The notes beneath the pieces are model-generated. The model saw only the letters and a list, made by a program, of their open reading frames with translations. It did not search any database and had not been told where the DNA came from. Positions 7,097 through 17,665 of a stretch of 17,770 bases of DNA are shown here, piece after piece. Origin of the DNA: Phoronis ovalis (Eukaryota > Phoronida > Phoronidae); assembly GCA_028565635.1 (NCBI GenBank), contig JAOXYB010019738.1, positions 1 through 17,770 of the forward strand, in the 5' to 3' direction. Position 1 is the first letter of the stretch, and each line of letters opens with the position of its first letter. Position numbers and translations under genes: made by a program.

Positions 7097-8530
7097 ATGA
7101 ATAGAAAATTAATAAGTAATGCAAGGCAGATAAAGAAATACCCATTAAATTTAACATTTACAACTTAAAACTTAAAAAGTAGAACACAAAACTGCAAAGT
7201 AAGAAAAAATAAACAGAATTCTGCAATAATGTATATAAGAACATAGAAAATCTAGAAACAAAACACCCAAAGGCATTTTGGAATTTATATGAACAATTCT
7301 GTTATAAAGATCATTCAAATGATAGTCCCATTTCTCCAAGAAAATGGTGGGACCATTTAATAATCTAATGAACAGAAATATTCGCCACGACGATAAAGAC
7401 TTTGAATGTTACATTAATGAATATTACAACAATAATAGTCAGAAGATTTTTAATGAACTAGACTTTAAGCTAACTGTTAATGAAGTAAGAAAGGCTGCTA
7501 AGCGATTGAAAAACAAAAAAGCATCTGGTATCGATGGAATACCTAGTGAAATAATTAAGAAAGGTATAGTATAATTGGCCAAACTATTAGCTAAAATATT
7601 TTTAAAATAACATTTACTCAAGTGGGATTTCTCCATCTTTGTGGAGATCAAGTCTGCTAACTGTTTTACATAAGAAAGGAGACAATTTAAAAGATCCTAA
7701 TAAAACAGGGGTATTGCTGTTTCCTTTATGCACTTTTTGCTTAGTACTGCATAACAGTCTAACTGATAAAATATTAACAAAAAGTAAAATAATACCCTCC
7801 AACCAAATCAAAATATGTTGTAAGGTGATTATCAATAAAATCTCTTTATCATATATGTTATCAAAGGCAATAGATCTAGTATATAAAGAATTATAGTTTT
7901 ATTTTTATTTTTTTTTGCTTCTTATTTAGTGTTCTATTCACACTTAAATGGCATTTTGCACGTTTTCGTATGCAAAGTTGGGTAACCTCATGAAACACAA
8001 ATATATGTCCCGCTTTAAATGACTCCTGGAAAAACGCAACGCAACGTACTGTATTTTATGCTTTACTCTCTAGCAATAAAATAGAACTGGAATTTCCGAT
8101 TCGTTTCCCGATTCCCAATAACTCAATTTTCACATTTGAAACCAGAGATTTCTATAATATGCATGAATTTACCGGTGCAGGTGCAAAACTTTCCAGAATA
8201 CAGAGTATTTCGTACCATGCATCGGAAAGATTTTTCACCGATTTTCGTCTACTAATGTCACAGCTTTAGTATCTCTAGTGAACCACAGAGGTCGGTTTAT
8301 AAACATGATAAATTTCCTAATATGAGTTATTGGTAGTAAATCTTTACCAAGTGCTCATTTTATAAACGCATTTCACACAAATAAATATAAATTAAACAGT
8401 TTACATGTATTTTTCAACCAAAAATTAAATTTTGGGAATTTGGCGATTTCCACTTCACAAACTGCATCTTACAGAAATTATTTCAATATTTTATCTAGTT
8501 CGTGCAACAAATATACTATTTACTATTTTT

Positions 8531-8826
8531 AGTCAATCAAAATAGTCTGTTTCCATTGTTATAAATCTCAACAATCTACGCAAAAGCAAACAACAGTGGC
8601 GCGATATAAACAAAGCAAGACAGCGCATGTTTCGTTTTTCAGATTAATGATACGTTTATAGCACGTTGCATTTTATTGACACAACAGGAGATTCCGAGCC
8701 TATGCTCTGAGCCCGCTAATATGAAACAGGTGTAACCTTAAGTATGTGCTATGAAATTTGGAAGGTATACACATATTATTGGAAAGATCTTACATTGTGA
8801 ATAATTGCTTACATTTATGTGTTTAC
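8531..8826. other. AT-rich stretch, nothing recognised
   Basis: No gene or RNA was recognised. A run containing GTGGCGCGAT (about 8596-8605) shares only a few letters with the arms near 1490 and was not judged homologous. Confidence 0.35.
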
Positions 8827-9091
8827 ATTTAACCTTCAAAAAATTACTATATTAATTCTTTTTAAAATCATATTAAACAAAATCAATGTCATTTTTAATA
8901 AACATATGCATTAGTTAATAGGTGAGAAGTGTCTAGCGTTACGTATTTAACCAGCAAAAAATTACTGTATTAATCAATGCGTCATTTTCAATAAAGATAT
9001 GCATCAGTTATGTTTAGTAAAACTTGTTTGAAAATATTAATTTGTTTTATTTCAAAATAGGTAACTACATGAGAAGTATCTAGCGTTACGA
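8827..9091 (+). repeat. Imperfect tandem duplication, two units of 118 and 147 bp
   Basis: Unit 1 (8827-8944) and unit 2 (8945-9091) both start atttaacc, continue caaaaaattact, tattaat, tcattttyaataaa and atatgcat, and end gagaagtrtctagcgttacg. A third partial start (aatttaagatgc) follows at 9091. Unit 2 holds about 45 bp of extra AT-rich sequence. No coding or palindromic structure is evident. It reads as an old local duplication. Confidence 0.75.
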
Positions 9092-10532
9092 ATTTAAGAT
9101 GCATGGTTTTACGTATTTTATAGTTCCCTACATACCTTGAGTGCTACAGCGTTTCATCACATTTTGCGTGCAAAAAATATGTCTCTCTTCATAGTGGAAT
9201 ATCAATGTTATGCATTTGAAATAATATCATGGTAGCTGTGGTTTAATTTTATGTATGACATGAGTTCAATTTGCATGTTTTTAAATCGTATTTTCGAAAA
9301 TATTAGCAATGTATGTAGTGGAAGGCAAAGCATGAAAATGAATCATACAATATATTATTTCAGTGATTGATAGCAATTAAAAGATCATGTTGTACCTGAA
9401 CATGATGCTTTGTGTCTTGTAAATGCCATAAGTTTATCAATATATACTAGTAATATAAAACTACCAACAGTAACAACAAACACGCCGGTCACGGGGTATT
9501 GGTACCATTTCGTTATCTGGGCAGCTTGTAAACAGATCTACTTAATTTAAATATTTATATCTACCTAAAATATGTACTTGTCATGCATATCATTGGAAAG
9601 TATATACAACATACAATATTTCTAAATACAAATTTAAGATAATTTTAACTATTACAAGATTATTTAGACCGTGAAAGGAAAAAAATGTTGCACACCCCGG
9701 AAATAAAATGTTACATAGGACGCGCCAATTCTATATGGCTGACATGTAACCATCGTAGCTCTGTCGATTATTAAAATGATTATCCAGTTACAAGGTGATT
9801 GTACATGTGTATGGTTTTGTTTAAAGGTTTGAGATAAAAAAAACACTGTTATTTGACTACAATTATAACTTTCTTTGTTAATTATCATAACCAAAATCAA
9901 GAGATAGACTGGTAAAAGTATACATTTTTGCAAAGGTAAAAAGTTGAAAATAATTCACATGTCCTGATAAGCGTTCATTTTGTGTAAAAATTATGTTTTC
10001 TGAATTTTAATTTTCAATAAAAATTAAGTCAGAAACCATTGCACTTATAAAGCTGAAACTTGGCAAAAATTATTTTTATATATAGATCTACAAAAATGTG
10101 TCTCAAATTTTTAAACTTTTCTTTCGTTTAAAGTTATGAATTTTCAAAGCTTAAGTTGATACATATGTATAGCTCATTATGCAAAGTTTCAACTTTGTAG
10201 ATGCAGATTTTTTATATTTTAAAAAAATTAAAAATCGAAAAACTCATTTTCCACAAAAATGGCCTTATTAGATCATACGCCTGAATTTTAACTATTTAAC
10301 CTCATGATTTGTGAAATTTAGAGTATTACCTTTTTACAATGTATACTTTATCTCTTAATTTTAATTACTTAAACATAGGTTGAAAAGTATATACACGTCT
10401 TTGTATCTCGAATCCTTAATTTGAAGTTTTATTTTGAGGGGCACTTCTAATATCTGTGAACAGCAATAAATATTTCGAGGGTTAGTCATGAAAAAATAAT
10501 GGTCATGGTGAGAGCTGTACATAATTTGTGCT
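9092..10532. other. AT-rich non-coding stretch with minor inverted words
   Basis: No gene was recognised. A 20-bp block aaagctgaaacttggcaaaa (about 10050-10069) is matched, inverted and diverged, by ttatgcaaagtttcaacttt (about 10178-10197). It may be a remnant of a dispersed repeat. The word attggaaag followed by an AT-rich tail occurs at about 8783 and 9591. The minus-strand 89-residue frame 9664-9933 has hydrophobic stretches but no motif I know. Confidence 0.35.
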
Positions 10533-10908
10533 GGCAAAATAGGGTAAGAGTCGTACTTGACAAAAAAGTTGATAGGGGTGCGGCCTAGGGTAAAAAACTT
10601 GACCCTCTGGTAAATAATGGTCACCAAAAATATACGCTGTCGTAAATGAAAAAACATGAAAATATAACCTGCTGTAAATGACCCTCCCGAAATAGATGAG
10701 CCGTGTAATATTCATTTGTAAATTATATACCCTGTGGTAAATTAATACGGGAAAATTTACGAACTTTAATTTTTCATAGCTGTGGTAAATGCATTTTCAA
10801 GAAATACAACCATTTGGTAAACGAATATTTTTTGAATATATACCCTGTGGTAAATATCCCTGCAACGTCCAAATTGGCCTGATGGTAATGACCATTTAAA
10901 TCTTGACA
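10533..10908 (+). repeat. Degenerate minisatellite, 32-bp (2 x 16) period
   Basis: The core word ACCCTGTGGTAAAT recurs with substitutions. GTAA anchors lie at 10610, 10642, 10674, 10705, 10737, 10785, 10817, 10850 and 10885. Steps are 32, 32, 31, 32, 48, 32, 33 and 35; looser units lie at 10544 and 10590. The 48-bp step and recognisable weak half-units (for example accctcccgaaatagatg after 10680) suggest an original 16-bp unit, with every second copy decayed. It has no coding meaning on either strand. Eukaryotic context, degeneracy of the repeated word and lack of unique spacers exclude a CRISPR array. Confidence 0.75.
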
Positions 10909-12424
10909 ATTTATCAGTGAATATCAATCAGTTCATTGTTATATCCTCCTGATCAAAAGAAAGTTCGCCTCATGCACGTATTTACAGGCAAACTTGCAAG
11001 TGTCTTTCATAGTCACTTTGCATACTTGACTTGCATAAGTCTAAAATGAATTTGTTTTTAATGCTGTTAGTTTTTTTTGATAAGGTTTTTAATTTTTATT
11101 TTGATAATGTTACTTTTAATAATGAGTAAAAATTGATTTTTATTCGTTACTAACCAAATCAGACTTGTGGAATTTTGTTGATCAATTTTCTTTTCTTGTA
11201 TAAACACATGATATTTTGTGTTTAAAAAGATTTTTCTTAAACTAATGATTTATGATAAATTTTTTGACCAGACTGTCTTCAATAAGTCTATTGTCATACA
11301 TGTATCTGTGATGTTGGGGAAAACATTTCTGAAAGAATGATGATAAGTTAGTTGTGTCTGTGTTCATCGATCCGAAGATCTCATTACTGGGGTTCTCGAG
11401 ATTGGCTTGTATTCTGGCTCTTTCACTGTTTATTAGCATGTAACTCTTTCGTACACAAAAATCTCGTGCATTTTCTACAATTATGCTTTGCCAAAGTTTG
11501 CAGCTACATCAGCTAGTTATTATTAACTTGCTCCAAGTTCGTCACTTGGCCCTATGCAATGTGACCGTTCCATTCGCTCACTATACCGTCTAGGTATCCC
11601 TTAAGGGTGATGGTAAGATGATACAGTTATGAGAAATAACTACTAGGATTCTTTATACCATTCCACTTAAGTCGATGATCGATGGATTAAATTTTTATAC
11701 TCGATCAAGGAAAACGATGGTAATTTGCATATCAATTGAGAAGTACCAGCAACAACAGTGTAAGGAATCTTTTGTCTGGTACTTGTGTAACAGGAACTTT
11801 ACTAAGGGACACTCCCAAAGAAAAGTTGAAAAGCAACTATCCGATTATACCAAACAAGATATACATAATATTTTGAAACTTCACGAGGAGAAAATAAAAT
11901 AGTCACAAACATATTTACACTTCGTAAACGTTGTGGAAAAGTAACTCCCAGCTCAATTAATGGAATTTTTTGGCAATGTTTTGCATGTCACATGGAAAAA
12001 CTGTGATAATCATCATACAGTGATTCTGCATATTTCGTATAAAGCTCTTCTGACTACCCTCCTAATGATTTCCGGCGACATCTAGTGAGAATATTTGTTT
12101 TCAATGCTAGATGTCCGTCCAAATTTTTTAAACACTTTTAATAAAAAAATGAATTTGGAAAATTCAAAATACCACATTCTACACTAGGTGGTGTCACCGT
12201 TTTCACTTTTATCCAGGTGCCTTGAAGGAAATTTTGTTTTACCCAAAGTTATTGCGGAATTTCAATTATTTATACATTATGAGATCAATAGTAGGTTCAG
12301 AATTTAAAACAAGTTACTGGGAAACTGTTGGAAACGATATATCTGCTTTTAGTTAGAAAACCATTAATAATGTGATATAAAAAATATTTTATGTGATGCT
12401 TCATAAGTGTCAGCCACATTTATA
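10909..12424. other. No recognisable gene; two short open frames of unknown status
   Basis: A plus-strand frame at 11675-11902 (75 residues, charged C-terminal half with KQDIHNILKLHEEKIK) and a minus-strand frame at 11242-11439 (65 residues, starting MLINSERARIQANLENPSNE) are the only frames with protein-like composition. I recognise neither, and no splice signals or homologous copies support them. The remainder is AT-rich. A perfect palindrome ATCCCTTAAGGGTGAT, imperfect only at its ends, lies near 11597. Confidence 0.3.
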
Positions 12425-12490
12425 AGTGTGATATACCCCATGAAACCATCAGGCTTCAAAAACCTTTTCAACCAATTTTGATAAAAATAT
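12425..12490 (+). repeat. Short dispersed direct repeat, copy 1
   Basis: Shares agtgtgatatac, ccatraaaccatc and cttcwaaa in the same order with 13387-13450, which has a 10-bp insertion (tttaataaca). The homology is short and diverged. The pair brackets GC-rich repeat debris. Confidence 0.5.
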
Positions 12491-13254
12491 TATTCTCAGT
12501 GTCTTTCATTTTAGTAGATGCCAGTCTCAATAAATCCATCCGTTAGTGTTCCGTACCTTCCCAACTAACGTCTGGGCTTATCCATAGTCAATTTTCTCGA
12601 AAAGCAGAATAACGATAATCCCTTTATTCCTATATAAAGTGTCACGAAAGTATTGACACCAATCAAATTGCAGCTTACAATAATAGGTATACCAGTAGAC
12701 TAAACGGGTAGGTGGTCGATCCCACACATGCTGTGCTGCCAGAGTTTATCTATAGTCCGCTAAGCAAAACGGAATTAAGCTCCCGGCGATACCTATTCAG
12801 GCCGTCAGACACTTTTTCAAAAAGGGGGTGCGTTTGTGACGTTTTTAGAATTAGTTCAGTAATCTAAAAAAGGTCACTGAAATGTCTCCGTGCTGCCAGA
12901 AAAAATTGACAAGCAAAAAAAAAGGCCATTTCCACTCCTGTTGTAACAATACGTCCAGAATAAGTGCTAACGTAAAAAACATGTCTTTCTGTTCCAAGGG
13001 GGGGGTGGGGTGCGGGAGGTGCGAGTGATTTCCTATCAGTTCTGGAATCTTATGGTGCTTTGTGGGAGATTAGTGAATTCCTGAAATATAACTACCCTGA
13101 CTGTGTATGGGATTTTGTATAAAAACTGGTGGAATTGCTATACGGATTATTTAACATTTTATTGAAAAAAATGCAATGAAATATATTTCCAAGTAAATTT
13201 GTTATTTTTTATTATTTTGCAAGGTTGGGATGTATGTGCTTTACAAAGTGATTT
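12491..13254. other. Repeat debris, no gene seen
   Basis: Contains GC-rich islands: gggggtgcgtttgtgacg near 12825 and an 8-G run at 12999-13006 followed by gtggggtgcgggaggtgcg. These resemble the poly-G tracts of the TAGGGACTG repeats. The part around 12690-12735 has a weak tRNA-like B-box word (ggtggtcgatcccac) but no tRNA fold. No protein similarity was recognised. Confidence 0.35.
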
Positions 13255-13366
13255 ACGTCTAAAAAAGGGTAAAACTTTTTTGACTCCCCCTTGTAAGTGG
13301 TCTAAACTTTTTTGACTCCCCCAAAATTTGCCGACCCCCCTTCCCATAAATTATGACCAGTCCCTA
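13255..13366 (-). repeat. TAGGGACTG-family repeat, copy 2
   Basis: On the minus strand it begins at 13366 with TAGGGACTGGTCATAATTTA, followed by tgggaaggggggtcggcaaa. The 19-bp word aaacttttttgactccccc is present twice at 13272-13290 and 13304-13322, a 32-bp period. The first 15 or so bases match the end of the left-edge repeat at 280. The inner limit is arbitrary; homology may continue toward the G-rich tract near 13000. Confidence 0.6.
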
Positions 13367-13386
13367 ACATCAGAGTGTCACGAGGG

Positions 13387-13450
13387 AGTGTGATATACTT
13401 TAATAACACCATAAAACCATCGCTTCTAAAGGCTGAACATTTTAATAAAT
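13387..13450 (+). repeat. Short dispersed direct repeat, copy 2
   Basis: Partner of 12425-12490. It starts 20 bp beyond the terminus of the TAGGGACTG repeat, so the repeat may have inserted beside or within a duplicated host segment. Confidence 0.5.
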
Positions 13451-14039
13451 TAGTTTCATGTTAATGAAATTTCTTCATTTCACAAGGACGCTGCACTGGT
13501 TACTGCGGGTTCGCAGGGAATATAAAGTTCCCCTGCTCCTCCTCCTTGGGATACATACTTAGGAAGATCACATCTTAGCTTGAAATAAATTAGGCTGCAA
13601 AATTTTAATGAATGTCAACTAGTAGCCGAAACCCCCAATTCTACCTACCCATATCTTAATAAACGCTAATCTAAGAAACGACAATAGACAAAATGCCCGC
13701 TAAGCACTCACCGAAATTTTGGGTTACGAATGGGGACTTGAAAACTTATCCGGTAAATCAGTTTTACCTTCCAAAAAAACAGCGCGGATTTAAATTGGAG
13801 TGCTTCATTTCTGGCCAACCTAATAACGTAATAGCTAAATATTTTGGACGTAGAAAAATGGGTTCGGAAAGTGGGAGATGTGCTTGTTGTTCCAATTCGC
13901 ATATAAGAACCGATGCTTTGAAATATTTTTTCTTTATGCTTTTGCTACCTAAAATGTAATTTCGTTCTAAAAACCGTATCCACTAAAAATAAGGCGTTTC
14001 GGTAAAAATTGATCAGAGGGTATTATAGAATAATGTACA
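13451..14039. other. No recognisable gene; one 88-residue open frame
   Basis: A plus-strand frame at 13693-13959 starts MPAKHSPKFWVTNGDLKTYP and contains a CACC cysteine cluster near residue 55. I do not recognise it, and no splice signals or neighbours support it. A small hairpin, CAGGGAA-tataaag-TTCCCCTG, lies at about 13514-13535. Nothing else was seen. Confidence 0.3.
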
Positions 14040-14130
14040 TAAGGTAAAGGTTGCAAATGCATTAAGGGTGGAGTTTAACGCCTTGTACCCTATGCCAACC
14101 CCTTTTCCCATAAATAATTACATGCCCCTA
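14040..14130 (-). repeat. TAGGGACTG-family repeat, copy 3 (diverged)
   Basis: On the minus strand from 14130 it reads TAGGGGCATGTAATTATTTA and then tgggaaaaggggttggcata. This aligns with copy 2 (TAGGGACTGGTCATAATTTA then tgggaaggggggtcggcaaa), with substitutions and a small indel. It has the same orientation as the other two copies. Confidence 0.5.
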
Positions 14131-17100
14131 AAACATTGAAAAAGGTGTCATAGAATAAATTGGGATGCTGACAAATGGATTCTACGTGATGCATGTGAGA
14201 AAAGAACAGTATTTGCCTGCAGGAGTCCTATGGGACCCTTAGTCAATGTTATGATGAGCTACTATTTTTAAAACAGATTAATTTTTTCTCCTGCTTGCCA
14301 GGATAATTCTCAGGCTATTGGTGGTAATTTTGTTAGTTTGTTATTTTCTGTGTGAGGAGGATTTAGTTGGATACGAATTCAGAGATATTTGAGACGTAAA
14401 ATTTGTATATATTTGATAACTATATTTTGGAACACTCTGAGACATAAATAGGTCAAAATGGCACCAATGTCTGGAATTGTTGCTGTGGTCGATGGTTTTG
14501 GTGCCAATTGTGTGTCAAGAACTTCATGTATGGTTCCTCTGATGGTGTACAATAAGTCTGTATGTTGATAATAGAACCTTCGAAGCTATCATTGAAGAAT
14601 GTTTTATGTACAAATTTGATGAAAATTGAATTGAAGCCTATTGGACGGTAATACAAGTTTCATCACATGTGTATATGGTCACTTCGCTGATATTGTTTCT
14701 CGGATGCTATCACAAGACTTTATTTGCGTTTACTTTACACAAAATCCGGTTCAACTCAAATCAATGTTTGGTACGCATGTGCGTAAACAAAAACGCGTAA
14801 AAAGGATGATTTTTAAGAACAAAGCACGTTAACGCACGTTAAGCATTTAGGGTTGCACTTTTCGATAAAATATACAAAAGGGTATCTGAATTGATTAACT
14901 GTAAGCGTTAATTAGGGTAATTATTTAAATCGATCAAAACCCGGATCAAAACCGCCTTTGAAAACCGCCAACCTCTTGACCAAACTTCGTCTGGAAGTTC
15001 AAATTCCGTTTCCCGGGCATTTTCCCAACGCATTTAGGGTACCTAAAATTTCTTTCAGTCAGTGAAAAGGGGATCACAATTTACAAATGGGAAAACGCAT
15101 TCAGGCATTTCTTCAAAAACCCATTCACGCACATGGGTACCGGTAATATATTTGAGTCGGACCCCCGAGACACAACAACGTGCTATTTGGAGCAAACTAA
15201 TGTGTACTGACACGCACTTCAATAGTTTAATTGACCTGGGAATTGACGAACTATTTTTTTAACTATTGGGATTCCACAGACCGCTGCATTAGTTGTTTTC
15301 CTTTCAGTATAGTAAAATTATGACATGTATGGCACAAAATATGGATTTTTTTTTATTTCGCAATTTTCTTATTGCTGCATTAACTATACAAACTAGCAGC
15401 CTGTCGAGAGAAATTAATTTAATCCCATAGCCTCGGATGCCTGGAGGAAAGGTGGGAATGAATGAACTGGTCAAACCATACAATTGTTTACGTGTTTTCT
15501 GGCTTCTGAATTAAGCTCTTACACCTGATGGTCAAGGTGCAACCTTCTTTCTGTATAAAACCTTTGTAATTATTAATTAAAATCAGTCTGAGTTACACCT
15601 TACAACCTTGTTGTGTTTTACTTCAAACCTAAGCATAACGATGTCAATAGAATAAAATACATTTACACAGTGCTAAGTTTTATCATAATTATTTAACAAT
15701 AATTGTATTCACCAGTTCGACAATGTTAACTATGTTTAGTGGAATTCTATCCAATTAATATCGCTATTTTATGTGAAAAGTAATCAGATAAAATCTGAAT
15801 CAGCAAAATCTAACTTACAATTTATTATTGTCAAAAAAAACAACAATTGAGTTACGTAAAGAAAAGGAATACATCCGTATTCGATATATCTCATAGCAAA
15901 TAATGCTATTGTTACATGTATATAATAATCATTGACTGAAGGTACTCACCTGGAGATATGGTTAGCTAAGCAATAACAGTAAAAAGTCAAAATGTGCGGT
16001 TCGTAATAGTACTCGGCGATTACTCAGACTTCTCATATATCAATTTCACTTCCAAGTCTGTTGCTTATCTTTTAAAGTGTTGGCTGACGTCATCAAAAGT
16101 AGGCGGGATTACGTATTTTAGGTGTAGTGTAATTTCAAGAGATTTTTATCGAAGAATAGTACATAAAAAATGTATAAAAATATTTTCTTTTACAATAATT
16201 TACTTATTATATATCTAGTCTTGTATTACATCTAGTTTGTAATGAAAGGTCTTTATAAATTATTCTGTTCGTAGAATGTATTATAACTGAACCATGATCA
16301 AGTAATGTTTGTGTAAAAAGTAGTCAGTGACTTTCTACTGGAGGTGCTAATCTACAAGCTCTTTGGGATTTTTTTTAACGCGTCACCGAACAAACATTAT
16401 AATGCCTTCTGAGTGGATAGTGGGAATAACGAACTATAAAATATAAGCACCTTGACAAACTGTAAATAAACAAAATCATTTTAAAAATTGAAATGGCAAC
16501 AATAGGAGAATGTATGACGTTGGAGTAATTACTAAGTGGCAACCCTCTGAGTTGATTACTTCCGCCAGTACTTGCATATGAATTTTTTATAGTAAAGATA
16601 TCAATTATAATTAACAAATGTGCCATTGCATTCCATTACCAAATAAACGATATTTAGTAGGTGCTAAGTGCTAAATATGGCTGTACCCGAAGCGCAAAAC
16701 AATTGTTGTTTTTGAAAGTCATTGCTGCAGGAAGTTAAATAAAGTAGTAATAGAGAAACACATTGGCTTCGGAAAATGTGCGTCAATTCGACGAATAACT
16801 ACTCAATACCTATAAAATGTGCTAGAATAAACGTCAGAAAAATCCCTGCTGATTCGCCCATAGCTTGCCCTCACCCAAACGTAATATATCAGTAAAACAA
16901 ATATTATGTTTAAGAATATATTTCCTCTTACAAACAGATTTAAGTTATACAGAAAAGAACAACAAAATCCACATTAATATATAGGCGTGTGAAAACAAAC
17001 ACATGCACAAAAGCACTTGCTGGAGCATTTGTTTCGGAGTGATACGACATAGCATTAGTGTTTTCAATAGAAAAATCGATGTTAAATTATACTAAATTAT

Positions 17101-17665
17101 ACGATAAAACAGGAGAAACTCGTGGTCACCACTTGCAAAGCAATTGGCGACATAAAAATGCATTTCTATTAAATATTATAAGAGGCATTTTTCTTAATAA
17201 ATGTAATCATTATTATCTGAGACTGTAAAGATAATTCAAAGCAAATCTATTAGTTTGAGTACTTCGTATCCATAAACTGATAACAATGCCTCAATCGGAA
17301 ACAGGACGAATTTGTTTTAATTCATGCAATAAACCATTATTAAAGCAATTAATTTCCTGTTGACAACTGGATTCACACAAATTAGTCTCTAATTAAAAGT
17401 AATGACGGTGTTGGTTTAAATATTATCCAGGTGCATTCTCTAAACGTACCAGTAGCTAGAGTTAATACAAAATGTGATAAGACCAATTAACCTACATAAT
17501 CACTATGACGATGTCCCGAGGAAGGTGTCAAAACTTGACTCGCTTTAAAAGGAACTGTTGGATTTAAACGAAATACATATTTTAGCAGACTAATATTTCT
17601 AAAAACTTTCTTTCACTATAGAAGTTGGGCTTGCTGTGATAGATCTTGGACACGTATTAATATGT
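14131..17665. other. Long AT-rich stretch without recognisable genes
   Basis: Open frames of 60-85 residues occur on both strands (for example 14641-14832 +, 15062-15262 +, 15994-16218 +, 16375-16626 -) but none shows a known motif. The part 14830-15190 is less AT-rich and carries the word gcatttagggt twice (about 14844 and 15029). A CRE-type palindrome TGACGTCA is at 16085-16092, and a perfect 10-bp tandem taaattatac x2 is near 17083-17102. I see no RNA gene. It may be intergenic or intronic sequence of the gene whose exon begins near 17695. Confidence 0.35.

Larger units (their letters stand above)
6381..7849 (+). mobile_element. LINE 2: non-LTR retrotransposon fragment, endonuclease C-terminus to mid reverse transcriptase, broken
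   Basis: Starting at about 6393 the translation RIVNDAVLG, then GNLTC and PSPIDCMLC, resembles the end of an AP-type endonuclease domain (usual RIVNGR, LGD, GNYTC and VDY positions). A linker follows, then YDTECRN (6786-6806), interrupted by the foldback element. It resumes at 7097 with MNRKLISNARQIKKYPLNLT, then KHPKAFWNLYEQFCYKD and PISPRKWWDHFNNL. The reverse transcriptase start follows: LKNKKASGIDGIPSEIIKKG (to about 7566), then in shifted frames WRSSLLTVLHKKGDNL, NRGIAVS and KIIPSNQI. It ends before the catalytic FADD-type box, so both ends are missing. Multiple stops and frameshifts make it dead. It is flanked by CATATAT at 6374-6380 and 7850-7856, and copy 1 of X lacks it. Confidence 0.85.
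6175..8530 (-). repeat. Repeat X, copy 2 (inverted; interrupted by LINE 2)
   Basis: Inverted copy of 3230-5500. On the plus strand it begins with a block around 6285-6360 (gtgcgcgtggacgtccgcc, then caatcgaatcca, then ccagactg). That block matches the reverse complement of 5345-5250. After the LINE insertion it resumes at about 7857 with caatagatctag and agaattatagttt (7887-7899), then ggtgcaaaactttcc near 8180, ctcattttataaacgcattt near 8354 and cagaaattatttcaat near 8472. Copy 2 lacks LINE 1 and the two extra stretches of copy 1. It is more compact and therefore useful as the reference structure. Identity is moderate, so the duplication is old. Confidence 0.7.

Noticed and set aside
6783-7157. 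Several open frames of 67-113 residues on both strands
   Set aside because: They are translations of the foldback element and its junction with LINE 2, not genes.
7568-7896. Apparent continuation of LINE 2 reverse transcriptase to AIDLVYKEL
   Set aside because: The last part (from about 7857) aligns with the X copy 1 sequence at 5183-5225, so it belongs to repeat X. Its likeness to a reverse transcriptase box is probably coincidental.
10361-10715. Two overlapping minus-strand open frames of 98 and 70 residues
   Set aside because: They read through the 32-bp minisatellite; residues recur only because the DNA does.
10533-10908. Regularly spaced repeat resembling a CRISPR array
   Set aside because: Eukaryotic context, the repeated word is short and degenerate, and the 'spacers' are decayed copies of the same unit.
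12690-12735. tRNA-like B-box word (ggtggtcgatcccac), possibly a tRNA-derived SINE head
   Set aside because: No convincing A box at the right distance, no cloverleaf, and no second copy in the window.
16085-16092. TGACGTCA, a CRE-type site
   Set aside because: A single 8-bp palindrome far from any supported promoter; expected by chance at a low but real rate.
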